A stretch of DNA of 64,000 nucleotides from Citrus sinensis (taxonomy: Eukaryota; Streptophyta; Magnoliopsida; Sapindales; Rutaceae), in NCBI RefSeq assembly GCF_022201045.2, contig NC_068560.1:32505501-32569500 (forward strand). The letters are read 5' to 3'. This document shows positions 13,918-31,200 of the stretch, one piece after another. A program made the translations under genes and the position numbers. Within the stretch, counting starts at the first letter, position 1, and the number at the start of each line of letters is the position of its first letter. Under the pieces are notes generated by a model that was given only the letters and a program-made list of their open reading frames with translations, made no database searches and was not told the origin of the DNA.

Positions 13918-14231
13918 GTTTTTTTTTTTTTTGAATATTATTATACATGACTGTAGGTATTACAATTAATATTTATAAATAGATTCTACAAATGGGACCT
14001 TCTTCGTGATGTATACTCCTCTGAAGCGCTGTCCAAATTTTTCAAACCCTCTCAAATATTCGAGGGCTGTTCACTTTACTCACATTTCGTGAGGAATAGG
14101 CTGACTCCACTCAATTATTTGATAATTGAGGAATGATTGTAACTAAGCCTCATAAATGTTTTTATGAAGGCTCGAACCCTTGAACTCATTATTCTAAGTA
14201 CAAGGGTTCTCCCACTGGACCAAAAGACCAT
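13918..14231 (-). mobile_element. tRNA-derived SINE with poly(A) tail and target-site duplication
   Basis: Read on the minus strand, the element opens at 14231 with TGGTCTTTTGGTCCAGTGGG. It contains an A-box-like TGGTCCAGTGG and, about 35 bases on, a B-box-like GGTTCGAGCC, the internal RNA polymerase III promoter of tRNA-derived SINEs. It ends in a run of about 14 A (T-run at 13919-13932 on the plus strand). It is flanked by TGACATGTCAT (13907-13917) and TGACAGGTCAT (14232-14242), a 10/11 match expected of an aged target-site duplication. Length about 314 bp, with no coding capacity, as usual for SINEs. The tRNA source was not identified. Confidence 0.8.
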
Positions 14232-14242
14232 TGACAGGTCAT

Positions 14243-16259
14243 CTTAGTTAGGCCAACACAGCACTGGTGAAGAATGATAAAATAGAATATGAAATGAAAC
14301 GCTCCTTTCACGTGCCTCCCACATGGTGTTATGTAAAGTTTGTCGTCTGAGTTGCACACATCTTCTTTCTAATTATTTTTTCCTCCTACACGTTCATCTT
14401 CATGTGCTCTGTTCCCCATTTAGGTTTCACTCTCACCAAATGCCACCATTTCACTATTCTATTAACTCACCAAATACATCACTATCCATTAAGCATGTCG
14501 TTTAGAAGGTCTACAATTTCATCTACCATAACTGTTGTGCTATATGGAAGTTGAGTAGTAGTACTGGAGATAACACTACTTTCTACAAATTGGGATTTGG
14601 GGTCGGTACTGGGTAGGGTTATAATATAGGAAAAAAAAAAAAAAACAAGTTGGGGAGGACCTTAACAAAATAGTGAATTCGAGGGGTCCAAATGATAAAA
14701 TTATATAGAAACGAGATAAATTTCAGTTTAAGCCCTCGCATTTCTTTGAAATTTTATAGGTCTTTAGGCTCCTGTTTTATTGCGTACAAATTGATGTGAC
14801 ACTAATCGCTACTATATGATTGATGCGTGATTCACGTGATATCATATTTATCCTATGTTTAAATAAACAGTCGTGTATACGATACTATAGAGAAGTAACA
14901 TTTTAATGAACGAATTTTGTATACTTATTGATAGTGGTTAATGAATATCTAATTGAAGTTGATTGCACTTGGATGCATTGTTATATCTTCAATTCTCAAT
15001 ATTGTTAATTATAATATAAGATTACAAGGCAACAAGACTAGAAGAATCTTCCTTAATGCCCTTTGATTACACGAGAAAATTAAAAAAAAATGAAAAGAAA
15101 TTGGTGGATTATATATGAAAGGGAATTATTTTAAAAAATTGGTCATATGGGTTCATCTCCATTATCATTCTCTTAATATTTTCCGCGTAGAAGCTTCTTT
15201 GAGGTACTTCTAAATGATATAAAAGAGAGCAGAGTTCTCTACATTTTAATAATTCAATTTGAAAGCAATATTGCTTGAAGATCAATTGCAGAATAAGTAA
15301 ATATGAACGCATGGATAATGAAAATCCGAAAATTCAACACATACAGGCTGTGATTAAATTGTTTCAGTCAATGTACGTTATGTAATGCTACAAATATTAA
15401 TGGTATGATAATGAGCTCATGGATTATACGTGTCATTATTTATTATGTGTTGTTGGCAAACGTGGCTCTAACGAATTATGTGTGTCATTATTTATTTATT
15501 GGTCAGTTTGACTGGAATCGAATTATATCTATCAAAATCAAGGAAAAAAAATAAAAAAATAAAAAAATAAAAAAGGAGAAAAAAAAAGACAACAAAACCT
15601 TTCATATCAATCCAAAAAAATCTTTGAAATCTCTAGAAATTTTATGTGAAAATCTCATTAACAAATTTCGTTTCAATTTTAATTGCAAAACATGTCAGGA
15701 TTTCATTGGATTAAAAAAAAAAGATAATAAAATTTCAATTTTTAAAAATATGTGTTAATTGAGTTCAGATCAAGAAACTACTAAAATTTCATAGCAGTTC
15801 TATATTTAATAATATTCGTGAATTTAGATAAAATGCAACCACATCTTTCAAAGTGGACAACCCAATTAATTTGACATTAAGCAAGAGATTGATGATTTAA
15901 TTCTTTTAGTTGACTTAAAAACTTTGGTGGTGCCCCCGTGCTATTATATTTTTCCATCTTTTCGGGGTCAAGAGTCTTAAATAAGAACCCTAGCTCTCAT
16001 CTAAACTGCACATATTATACTCTAAAAAAATCTTTTATTTGATTCCAAAAATTTTCAAGTAAAATCAAAGTTTCTGCATGCTTTATGTATGAAAAACACA
16101 CAGACGTACATATTATATATATATGTGTGTGTGTGTGAGAAATTAAGTTGTAACAATACTGAATTATTTTTTTATTGCCATCAAGGCTATATAGACTTTT
16201 ATATTGCGTTTATTAAACTAGAATCGGAACGAGCTGAAATCAGAATGGTTAGGAATGAA
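14243..16259. other. AT-rich intergenic DNA
   Basis: No gene, RNA or clear element was found. There are A-runs at 14631-14645 and an A-rich stretch around 15540-15590, and a short TA/TG microsatellite at about 16110-16138. Confidence 0.5.
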
Positions 16260-16500
16260 AATGAGCTGAAATGAGAATCAGAATAAGTTGTTTACTTAAA
16301 CTGTAGGAATCGAAATTGGAATGAGTTGTATTGCCATAAATGTGTTTACTTTATTTTATAATCAGAATCGGAATGAGTTAGATTGTAACAATATACTAAA
16401 AAAATACTTACTGAATTATTGTCATAATTATTATTTTATATTTTAATTATAGTGATTATTTATTAAAAAATTATTATTATTATTAATTATTGTCAATAAT
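16260..16500 (+). mobile_element. Diverged single arm of the same AT-rich MITE family as at 1-562
   Basis: The order of landmarks in the right arm at 356-560 is repeated here: TTAAACTGTAGGAATCG, then GCCATAAATGTGTTTACTTTATTTT, GAATGAGTTAGATTGTAAC, and TCATAATTATTATTTTATATTTTAATTA. Only one arm is clear; the opposite arm would lie in 16080-16260 but is not recognisable. The AT-only DNA that follows to 16625 may be the outer arm after decay. Confidence 0.6.
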
Positions 16501-16625
16501 AAATTGATATATTAATTAATTACAAAAAAATTAATTAATTAATCATACAAAATTAATTAATTAATTATAATAATTATATTAATTAATTATAAAATATATT
16601 AATTAATAATATTAATATTATAATA

Positions 16626-17273
16626 ATATATGAGAGCTGAAGGAGACAAAAGAGGGGTCGGCCTATTGATTCATTTACCAGCACCCAGTAGTAGCGTGTG
16701 AACTTGGCATCATAAAATTGGCCGTCTTTGCCAATTGCTAAGATAGAATGTGCAAAAACTGACCCCTCTTTTATGATTATAACCATTTTGCTTTCTTTGT
16801 GTCTTACGCTTTGTAGTATATCGTAATTTTACACCGCAAAAATAAAACAAAATAAATGAATTCGAAATAAGGGTCCTCGTAATTGACCCTATGCGAAAGA
16901 AAACAGAATTTAATTAATTTGAATTGTAGCATTGAAAATTGAATGAATGGAGGAGTTATGTCTTTATGCTATCTTATTTAATAAGTTAGTCAATAGGACT
17001 GAGTAAACACAGAGTTACAAGACTTGGCACATATTTTTTTATTAAAAATTGAATGAATTTAATACTCTTTCTACTCGATTTACGCACACCCCATTTATAG
17101 ACTTAGACATGCTCAATGCTTTTTTTCTTCATTATTAATACATCTCTCCTCTTTCCTTCTGGTTGTGGCTCTCAGGAGACCGCACATTCCAATTTTCTTG
17201 TTACCATTTTTTTTTTTCCATTTCTCTAGCTATTAATTTCTCGTTTGATCCCTCTCATCATCAAGAAAAGTAA
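16626..17273. other. Upstream region of the unknown intronless gene
   Basis: No coding region is seen. A CT-rich stretch at 17130-17265 resembles a plant 5' leader. No firm TATA box was identified. Confidence 0.45.
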
Positions 17274-17954
17274 ATGGGAAATGGGTACAATCACCATTTT
17301 CAATACCAACGAAACCTTAACAATATTCAGAAGAGTACATTCTTGCCAATGCTTTGTTCGAGAACTTCAATCAAAGATGTGGCGCTGCCAAGATTAGAAG
17401 ACCGTTCTGCTTCGTTATCCAAAGAAGACCCTTTATCGCCAAAGATCGGTTGCATGGGCCAAGTAAAGAGAAACAACAAGATTATTGGCTTCCCCACAGC
17501 TACAACTAGTCATAATAGCAACAACAACAACAAGCAGCTTGCCTTAACCACCAAAACCAGCTGCAACAACTTCAACGTCAGTGATGTCAAGTACTTCAAG
17601 CTCAAGAGGTTTTTCTCTGTCAGGAATATCGTCACCTACAGTAATAATAATAACAACACAAGCTGTACGGTGAGTTCTTGTAGAAGAAGAGAAACGAATG
17701 CACATGGTGGAAGGCCGAAAGCTGCTGCTGCTGGTAACGAGAATAAAGAGAGAGAGGCTTGTATCATTAACATTGCTCAAATGGATCCTCCGTTGCCGGT
17801 GGTAAAGAGAGTGCCGAAACCAGCTGCTGATCAGGCAGGTGATGAAAACAACAGCAGTCTTTGGAAGAGGAGATCAAATGGGGGTGCATTGAAAAATTTA
17901 GATTTGCAACATATTCAAATTCCCAGGCATCAAGTTGAAATCCGAACTGTTTGA
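17274..17954 (+). CDS. Plant-specific uncharacterised protein, intronless, 226 residues
   Basis: One uninterrupted frame of 226 codons begins MGNGYNHHFQYQ. I recognise the pattern LPRLEDRSASLSKEDPLSP followed by KIGCMGQVKR (residues about 39-66) as a block shared by a family of unnamed plant proteins. A second basic-aromatic block, VKYFKLKRFFSVRN, is at residues 105-118. Between and after these the protein is low-complexity (Asn runs at 80-88 and 123-128, Ala/Gly near 150) and is predicted by eye to be largely disordered. There is no signal peptide or membrane segment. The second residue is Gly but the context lacks the usual Ser/Thr at position 6, so myristoylation is not claimed. Function unknown. 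Confidence 0.8.
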   Translation: MGNGYNHHFQYQRNLNNIQKSTFLPMLCSRTSIKDVALPRLEDRSASLSKEDPLSPKIGCMGQVKRNNKIIGFPTATTSHNSNNNNKQLALTTKTSCNNFNVSDVKYFKLKRFFSVRNIVTYSNNNNNTSCTVSSCRRRETNAHGGRPKAAAAGNENKEREACIINIAQMDPPLPVVKRVPKPAADQAGDENNSSLWKRRSNGGALKNLDLQHIQIPRHQVEIRTV

Positions 17955-19093
17955 TGTATGCCATTGATGCATGTATATGGTTTATTTTGATAGATGGTGT
18001 TGTTCATTTATGTCTTTAATGGCATCGCATTAGCATCAAGATCACGGTGCTGATAATGATATTCTGCTCTGCTCTACATAAGAAATTGAAATTATTGATC
18101 AATGGACATAGATCTAGAGACTTGAATTGAACGCTTTTTTAAAATCAGTGTTATTAATTGAATTTGATGGTCATAGATCCCACCGTTTGGTATCCAGTTT
18201 TTTCTTGCCGGCTGGTTGCGGCAGTTGCTATTTGTTTTAATTAAGGGTCATATCAGATCAAATATCTATCTCATAACAAAATTTTCAGGTCACACTAGTC
18301 ACATTTCTCCTCCTGTTGCATGTAAATGTAATACATAAAAGTCGGGGAAAAGATGTTGTGAGTGAACCTTAAGAGTTTGACGAATTTGCTTGGGGTCACG
18401 CGCTTAACAAATTTCATTTGTCCTTTTACATTAACTGTTCATGGAAAGGATTATGAAAGTTTCTTTGATAAAGATGGATAAGCATGATGCCCCCACAAAG
18501 TGGCATTTTTAACAAAAGTAGGAAATGGTAAGATGAACGGATATTATACGGCAATTCATAATATCATATTACGTAAAAGCGACTGCGATTGGCAGTTTTT
18601 GTTCTGTCCTTTAGATCTGTCCTTCGCTTGCATTTCTGAATCTGCTTTTCCAAATATCAAGATAGATTTAAATGGGGGCAAGGACAAGCCTCACAAACTC
18701 GAGGACCAAAGAAGCTCGCTGAAAACGCTGGAAAGGCGGGCGAAGCAGCAGGCCAACAGTCTAAGGTCTAAACAATGTCAGTACACAACAGACAAAGTAC
18801 AACAATAGCAGTGCAGAAAACCCCAGATCGAGAGATGAGGAGAAAACTAGCGAACGAAAAATGCACAAATTATTAAACAGAAGATGAGAAAAAAATAATT
18901 GAAAGGTTTAAGTTTCAGTGATCTGCCTATGACGGTAGGTTAGGAGGTTACTACACAAGAAGAAAATTCAAAGTGCTCTGTTATGCTAGGAAGCCAATGG
19001 CTAGCTGGCCTATAGTTTTGCTACTTTAGAATCTCTAATTGTACAAAAGCATAGAGTAAAAGGTACAGTAATTCAATGGATGAATGATGATCA
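17955..19093. other. Convergent 3' flanks of the unknown gene and the MYST acetyltransferase gene
   Basis: Two genes end towards each other here. The 3' untranslated region of the minus-strand acetyltransferase lies just above 18850. No other gene is supported. Confidence 0.5.
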
Positions 19094-23657
<4,564 letters not shown>

Positions 23658-25499
23658 GGGCGGTTTGCTTGTAATTTCGAGCAAACCGGAGAGGATGAGA
23701 GATCATAAAAATAATCCATGTTCAGAGTTTCGTGGGCTTGCCCATTCCATTGCTTTCTGTTTGCACCCCACATGTTTCTATACTCACCACTTTCCATTTT
23801 ATGAAAAATTTACCAGGTGGCATTCGAATTAAAAAATGGAAACGAGAGAAGGAAAGTAAATTTAAATTTTATTAGAGTGGTGCTACTGATACTCCTCTAT
23901 TTCTTTTATAAAGCCCCCCTTATTTTGTATTTATAATTTTATTAAAAGTAAAATTTTATCTAATTAAACTCACCTCCAATTATTTTAAATTTATCTAATT
24001 AAATTCACATCCAATTATTTTACTCAGTCATTTTCTCTATTACAAATGCTATAAACTTACAAATATAAAAAAAGAATTCAATTGTAAAAGATTAAGAATT
24101 TGTAAAATTTTTATAGATTACCAGCTTTATGAGCTTGTTAGGAGACAACCAAACTTATGTTTATTTTATTTACATAAACTAAAAATACATACACTTGAGT
24201 TAAATACGTCTACTTTATTTGTTTTGATTGAGCTTATTAAAGAGGGAACTTTAAGAATTAAAAAGAATATTGATAGAAAATAGGTCTGGTAAGGATAATG
24301 GAGAGATACATTATTTCATGAGAAAAGGAATTGCATATTTTTTATTTTGACAAGTTTATCCTTTATAAGCAATGATTAAACTATAAATTACTTATTTCAT
24401 TGAAGTTTGACTCATCACATGCTCCATTCATCACAATTCTGAGAATCAATGGACAAGCATACGAGACTTTGTTAATTTTTAGGGCTCACACACGGTTTGG
24501 AGCATGCGACTACAAAAGCCCATGTACTTGATTGCTTCCGCTGAGGGTTGATTAGCATGCACTATGATGTTAGCTTGGCTTGTCAAAGTGTTGTAATTTT
24601 ATTTGATAACTATATAATCATAGACATTGGAGTATTATAATACAACATTGTGTGCCCAATACCAATATGTTGGGATTGATTTGCCAAAATATTGCCGTTT
24701 TTTAATCTATTAATTTATGTAATTATCTTTTTTTTTTGTTGATTAAGCTGTTATTATTACTGCAGATATTCTGGGAGATGAATTTAAAATTATAGTTTCA
24801 TTTATTATATTATGTCTCCTCTTAGAACTGGTTAACTTGAAGAGGAAATATGGGAAGGATAGGCATAAGGAGTGCGCCTTGAAACACAAGGACTCAAGAG
24901 AATAAGATTTTACTACGTGTCAACCCAGAGGGACCCCATTTTATTGGTCCAACCAAGGCGACAATAAAATTGATTTATTGTTAACATTAATTAGGATGCC
25001 TCCTCAAAATGGATCTAACTGCACTTCATTGCATTGTATACTATAATTTTTTTAATAATTCAGCTTAAAAACTACAATTGTTGTTAAAAAAATATTGTTA
25101 TAAATTAAAAATTCTAATATGTTGTAAATAAGATTTTTAAACAAAAATTATAAAGTTATTATAGTTTTTCATCGTAAGTATTGAATCAAATTAAGTTAGC
25201 TTTCAAGTTATAATAATAAATATTTTTACAACTAATACTGCTGCACAAGATATGTTTAGGTCTTTATCCGTGACACATTTATAATATTTTATTACTTGCC
25301 CCCTTGTAAAACTTGTCATTGGAGAAGAAATTGTACATAAACCACACATTTAAAATAAATTTTAATCAGAGTGCCCGACGACGCACATGTCTATCATTCC
25401 TCCTTTAAACAAATTGTGTACCTGCAACAAACCTAATTAGAGGGCTACTAACCATTAAATACGTACCGAAAGGTGGAACACAACTTTGATTTATTTCAT
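23658..25499. other. Promoter of the acetyltransferase gene and AT-rich intergenic DNA
   Basis: The upstream leader of the minus-strand gene is at 23658-23830. The rest is AT-rich and featureless to my reading. Confidence 0.5.
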
Positions 25500-26440
25500 G
25501 AAGGACGGGCAACGTGACACTGTGATGAGCCTATTAATGTTGCTATCTCGATCCAAACTGACGAATAGGATCGTGGCACTCCACTCGCAGTGAAAGCGAA
25601 ACGATGCCGTCGAAAAGAATGGAACGCTGCTTTGCTTTGCAGGATGCGTCGGATCCTCCATAACAAGCGAGCTTCTTACCAAACATGTGGGCAATAAATG
25701 CTATCCTGCTCTATTGCTACGTATCAATGAAAGCCACCGCTCATGTTACTTCAGTGGTGCCTTTTGACCTTCTCTTCACTCTGGACTGGAGTGCTGGTGA
25801 ACACAAGGAGGGCGCAGACGAAGCGTATCATTTGTAATGGAAAAAAATGAAACAACTAACAACTTTTGTTGGGCCGCTGGCACAAACACAATGGCCTCTG
25901 ACCAGGGCTAGAAACCAATTCGAATTTGGATCCTGACATGTTGGTGGCTTTTAACCATAGGGCATCTTGCCAGGAAGCTGGTGGCATGAATTAGGTCGAG
26001 GTGGCTGGTGCCTGGTGGTTTCGGGATCCCTTAGAAAATGCTTCTTTTTTGCCGCGGGTATTAGCCGTAGCTCGTAGATTATTTTCATTCGTTAAGTAAT
26101 TCTTCCCATTCTTCAATCTTGGACCTCGTTTCTTAACATTGTGGCTCTTCCATGCTATGTCTCTAGAACCTTTTCAATACAGTCCGGACTGCTAGCTCCC
26201 GTTTATAGTTTTGTAATAGATAATATACAAGGAATCTTTTTATGGAGATCCTTCCTTTTAATGCTCCGCGTATCTATGACTCTTTTCTTCCAGACGAAGC
26301 AGCAGGTATTGGTTCGTAGAACCTGTAGAAAAGAGATGATTGTGGGGCAAAGTACTCTTGTGCACCTACGTCACTCGGACCGAGTGTAACCCCACCTCGT
26401 TATGTTGTGGAAGAATTTAACTTACAGCTTCAGAAAAATG
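25500..26440 (+). pseudogene. ccmFN: Nuclear fragment of mitochondrial ccmFN (NUMT), decayed
   Basis: Conceptual translation in shifting frames matches the C-terminal half of the plant mitochondrial cytochrome c maturation protein CcmFN, as I recall it. Segments in order: NRIVALHS near 25565, EKNGTLLCFAGCVGSSITSE near 25615, KCYPALLLRINES near 25700, IRIWILTCWWLLT near 25920, SWWHELGRGGW-like near 25980, GLLAPVYSFVIDNIQGIFLW at 26190-26250, KKEM-like VRRTCRKEMIVGQSTLVHLRHS at 26310-26380, and the C-terminal MLWKN at 26402. Frameshifts and stops separate them, for example between 25730 and 25890 and across 26000-26130. The local base composition is less AT-rich than its surroundings. It cannot make a working protein. 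CcmFN is normally mitochondrially encoded and acts in haem delivery to c-type cytochromes. Confidence 0.85.
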
Positions 26441-27061
26441 TTGAGAATAGCTTCTTTTTCATTTTTCATTATCTTTTTTTTTTATATCCTTAAATCTTCT
26501 TGTTGTGTTATCAAGGGAAGATCAAACCAAGAAAACACAATCTTGATCAAGGATCATCATGAAATCAAGTCAATCACAACAAATAATAGATCCAAAGAAA
26601 CAAAAACAGAACAAATACGGGACTCTAAATCGTGAAGGAAAATTAGCTCACTCTTTGTTAATCAATCACTTAGTATAAGGTCAATGTTTACAGAGAATTT
26701 GTAGAGCTAATCAACAAATCAAAGAACAAGCAAAATGATTACAGTTGAATTCAAAAATATCAATGAACCTTTATAATCTTGACATGATCTCACACCTATT
26801 CTCATAAATGTTTCCTACACTTACAACTTCTCAATCTTACAGATAAAAATGATTCTAACTTACAAGATCAAACTCCTCACAACAGTGTATAAACAAGTTA
26901 TAGCTTGATAATGAATTAAATGAAAGAGGAACTTAATTATAAATAGTGCCCACTGATAAGCTTTTATAACAGGTTTGCACATTTCTGGGTTTGTTGCGAA
27001 GATAACAAACATAATTAAATCGGTTCGTCACATTAGCATTTTTTCATTTCCGAACCTCAAT
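26441..27061. other. Gene-free DNA after the ccmFN fragment
   Basis: No coding region or recognisable element was found. Whether part of it is also of organelle origin cannot be judged by eye. Confidence 0.4.
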
Positions 27062-27064
27062 TAA

Positions 27065-27332
27065 GGTCTCGTTTGAAATTGAGGTGATGCACCTTTTAAG
27101 CTACAGCTGCTGTGAAAAAAAAACTGTAATTATCAAACAAAAATTAATAATATAAATATAAATTTTAAATAATAATTTTAATAAAATTATTAAAAATATA
27201 ATAATTTTTTCATTATACAAGTAAAAAATTATATCAACATAACTTAAAAACTACAACAGTTAGTGTTTACTAAACACTTTAGTACTGTACCTTTTAAGTT
27301 ATAATTGCTCAGCATCAATCTCAAACGCACTC
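27065..27332. mobile_element. Tourist-like (PIF/Harbinger-type) MITE, 268 bp
   Basis: The left end GGTCTCGTTTGAAATTGA and the reverse complement of the right end GAGTGCGTTTGAGATTGA form imperfect terminal inverted repeats. The element is bounded on both sides by TAA (27062-27064 and 27333-27335), the 3-bp target-site duplication typical of PIF/Harbinger insertions. The interior is AT-rich and non-coding. Confidence 0.75.
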
Positions 27333-27335
27333 TAA

Positions 27336-28267
27336 TAGTTATTTTACTCCAGGGCTGCTAATAGGTTATAAATGTTTTACAGATTAGCCCATTCGACACT
27401 TTCTTGGTATTATGATCAAAGAGCTGTAGAAAATGTTTGATAAATACGTGTTAATTGCTACTATAGTTTAAAAATTGAGATAATTTTATCTCACATTATT
27501 CACATACCTCTACTTATTTTTGTTAAAATTACATTAACAATTTTTTTGCCATGGCTTTTAGATTTTTATACCTTAACAGCAAACAGAGACCTCAGAAAGC
27601 GAACAATGCACAGCAAAATCTGTGAGCAGGTGCCTTCATCAAGTGTCTCATCGTAAAACGAATTCGACCATATCCTGCGCGGGCGAAAATTAGAATCGAT
27701 GTTGGAAATGTACATTGAAAAGAGCAAATTTGCTGTGGCCACAACCGTCTCAACAGATTATTTCAGATTCATCAATCTGATTTTGAATGCAATTTCTTTT
27801 GAGGATTCATTCTTACTGTGCGAATATATACAATCGCTTTACAGAGCATGAACAGCAGGTGACACCTTTTAATTTCTTGCATACATTTAACACCAACGGG
27901 GGGGCTCCCCTTGTACCCCCACCATCTTCCGCCAACCAATGCGTCGATGAGTATGAGAGAAATTTGAGCCCCTTGCAATACATGAAAATGGAATTAAACA
28001 CTCACCCACTGTACAATTACTCTCAGAAAGAAAGAAATATACAACGACACCAAAACTTTTCCCTAGAACCAGCATGCAGCTCTTATCCATCAGGATATTA
28101 TACCGGCCAGCAACATGTCTCGGCATTGATTTCACAACCACTCTGCCTCCGTAATCAATCCAATAACAATAGCCGGGGCTGGGGCAGAGAGCAGTTATCG
28201 GCCACTGCCACTGGTGGGTGTCAGACGTTCATTCAATAGGCATATGAAATACACTGTAACTGCCAAT
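27336..28267. other. Intergenic DNA and 3' untranslated region of the PHD gene
   Basis: The last part, from about 27780 up to the stop codon at 28268, is probably the 3' untranslated region of the minus-strand gene. Open frames here on either strand have no recognisable content. Confidence 0.45.
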
Positions 28268-31200
28268 CTACCCATCAGGTTCCACTGGTTCAACAGAAGA
28301 TGCTTCCTCATTGATCCGCTTCTCCTTAGGAAGGCAATTAACAGGGACAAAAATAAATCCTTTAGGTAACTTCCGATTCTTAATAGATGCTTCATCTGAC
28401 GTCATTACAATCTCTTTTTCAAGTGTTCCACAACTCTGTGAGCAATAGTATAGTGTGATCAAAACTCCAAATTCTCACTTAAGAACAAAATGGAAGAGAA
28501 TAAAATAGTCAGTAACGCAAATAAGACTACACCTTCCTAGCTTTTGAGCTCCATTCTTCTTCATTTGCAAGACTACGTGACAAATGAGGTCTATGTGGTA
28601 TTTGCTTCCCTGAAAATTGCATTCTTTCTGAAGGTTTTCGAGGATAAAGGTTTTGGGACATAGAGCTGTCATCTGTCCTTTGGTCAGCATCCATAGGGAC
28701 ATAAACCTTAATTCGGTTCTTAACAGAAGCAGCGCTGTCCACAGTCACATCATCTGAACGTTGGAAAGCTTCACTGCATGACTTAAAACTGTCGGTATGA
28801 CCTTTAAGGGATGTTGTAGCTGATTCTGAACTAACGTCTGGTGGGAAAAAGGGAATGCGACCATGCACCAAACGAGCAGCATGGTGGTCTCTTTTGAAAG
28901 CAAGAATCTCATGCGAGCAAAGAATCAATTCCCGCTGCATATTAATTTAGTTGAATAAGCTACACATCCAGAACTAACTTTTCAACATTATAATGTGCTC
29001 AAGACTCTTGAAACAATTTATACACACAAAGAACATTGTTGTTGATAATCAGTTACCTTTATTTTTTCCCGTTTGATAATTCTCTCACAAAGAAGGCGTA
29101 ACCTCTCTAGCTCGACCTGTAAAGAAGCATCCATGCATAAATACAATCAGGAAATTGAAAATGCAATTCTAAGCAGTAGATAATAACAAAAAAATGTAAT
29201 ACACAACATACATTAGCAACAGAAATATCAAGCATATAAACCAAAAAAGAAATTACAATCGGTGGTGAATTATACCAAATGCAATATCAATACACTCCCT
29301 CCTTGCAGTGAATATACAATCATCTGCTACAGATCTAGCAAATTTAACAAACATAACTACACAAAATCTGTTGTTCATTTCCACATGCAATTTGGCATTC
29401 AAAACTTCCAATTATTCTGACTACTTTGACCATAAAAGGATTTTTGCTTCAATTACAAGGTGTACTTCTTTTGAAAGAAAATAATTCAGTAAGAAATTTG
29501 CCAACTTATCACCAATAGCCAAGTGCAAAAAAATTCTAGAATTAATTAGAGATACAAATATGCATTTAATCAGCAAGAATAACTGTTGAACAAGCTCTGC
29601 CCAAAAAGTTAGCAAAACGACATAACACCCTTACCCTAATTTGCTTAATGCCTTTTAATTCCTCAACCCCATGCTTCTGAGTTTCAGCCTATAAAATTGA
29701 GATGCAAAAATAATCATCATAAACAATAAACTTCAGCTCTTTTCCAAGGTAAAAAGACTAAAATTCCAACCACAGGAAATGTAATAAAAGGCAGACCTTC
29801 ATCTTCTGCTCCAAGCTATGCTTTTCACAATAAGCCTTGTGTTGGAAATTGCCACCAGTAGACTTAACATTCAAATAGAAACCAGCACTTCTAGCACAAG
29901 TAGGGTGAAATGTGGTCTGACAGTTACCATAGTTACACTGCATCAACAAGATTCCAGTTTAGTACACAAGTTTCTTGGAAACAGAATAATTCACGAAAAC
30001 AAATTGCAAACCTCACCTTTATGCAGATGCCATGTTTGTGCCGGCAAATACAACAAACATCAATCCCCTTTGGAAATGCCTCCTGGAGTTCCATTATAGT
30101 GGGTATGAGTTGCACAATACTAAGTTCCTAAAATACTTCCAAAGGCAAAAACAATTTCTATGCCTCAAGAAAATCCTACCACCGAATGTATCATTCAAAA
30201 TATGTATGCAAACAGTACTACACTGAATGATATGAGACATTATTTAAATTCCCATCAAGGATATAAACATACCATTCCTGCTACAGGATTTACTTGTCCC
30301 CTTCTAAATGTTGACTCAAAGACCCACTGCAGCACAAAGTATTGATCAAAGTCAAGTGAAATTGGGAAAAACAAGGAGTATAAAAAAAAAGTGAAATCAA
30401 TTAGTTAATCAAGTTAAAATTTCACCTCAGCACAGAAGGCATGCACCCACTGCCCATTTGCAGATTTCCTAAAAGCACCCGTAGTGCCACCACATAAACT
30501 ACATTCCGCAACAAAGTAGGGCTTCTCCCAAAAATTGACAGATGGAGCTCCAGAAGATCTAGATGATAATAATTCTTCACATAATTCACAGTACCAAGGA
30601 CCTGTAGATTCTTTAGCATTACGATAGCAATCCAAGTGGACTGCAACCTGTCAGCAGAAGGGCTTAGTCAGAACAAAGAACAAAACAAAACAATAACAAA
30701 TTTTCCAATAAGAATAGCTATGGCTCTAACTAGATGACCTTGCACCCAGAACAGATTAATATTGGGTTCAATATTGTCTCAGACCGCCTACAAATGTCAC
30801 ATGATCTAGGATGTTCTTTGGAAAAATCTGAGACTGACTGGAGACTGTCAGAGTTTTTGTCTGACAAAATCCTTGGCACAGCCACCCTTGAAAGAGTCTC
30901 TTTCGCCCTAGACATCACCTGTGAGCTAATGGCAGCCCTCCCATTATGAGAACTCAACTTCAACAAGTTCTGCCAAGAAAATAGGAAAATGAACTAATAC
31001 ACAACCCAAGGCAAGAAGAGAACAATGAAACCATTGAAACAATAGCAACCTCCTGTGATGCAGATTCTTCAAGGGAATCCTTCCTAAAGGATGAAATCCT
31101 AGAAGAAGCTGCTGCAGCAGCAGTTGCGGCAGCCAGCACAGCCTGGGCTTCCTTATGCCTTCTCTCTTTCCTACCCTGCTTTTTTGCTTCTCTAAGCTCA

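Noticed and set aside
23658-23684. Upstream extension of the acetyltransferase frame
   Set aside because: The extension contains no ATG; it would need a TTG start. The ATG at 23657 agrees with the family N terminus.
26402-26635. 77-codon frame starting MLWKNLTYSF
   Set aside because: Its first residues are the end of the ccmFN fragment and the rest is low-complexity; not a gene.
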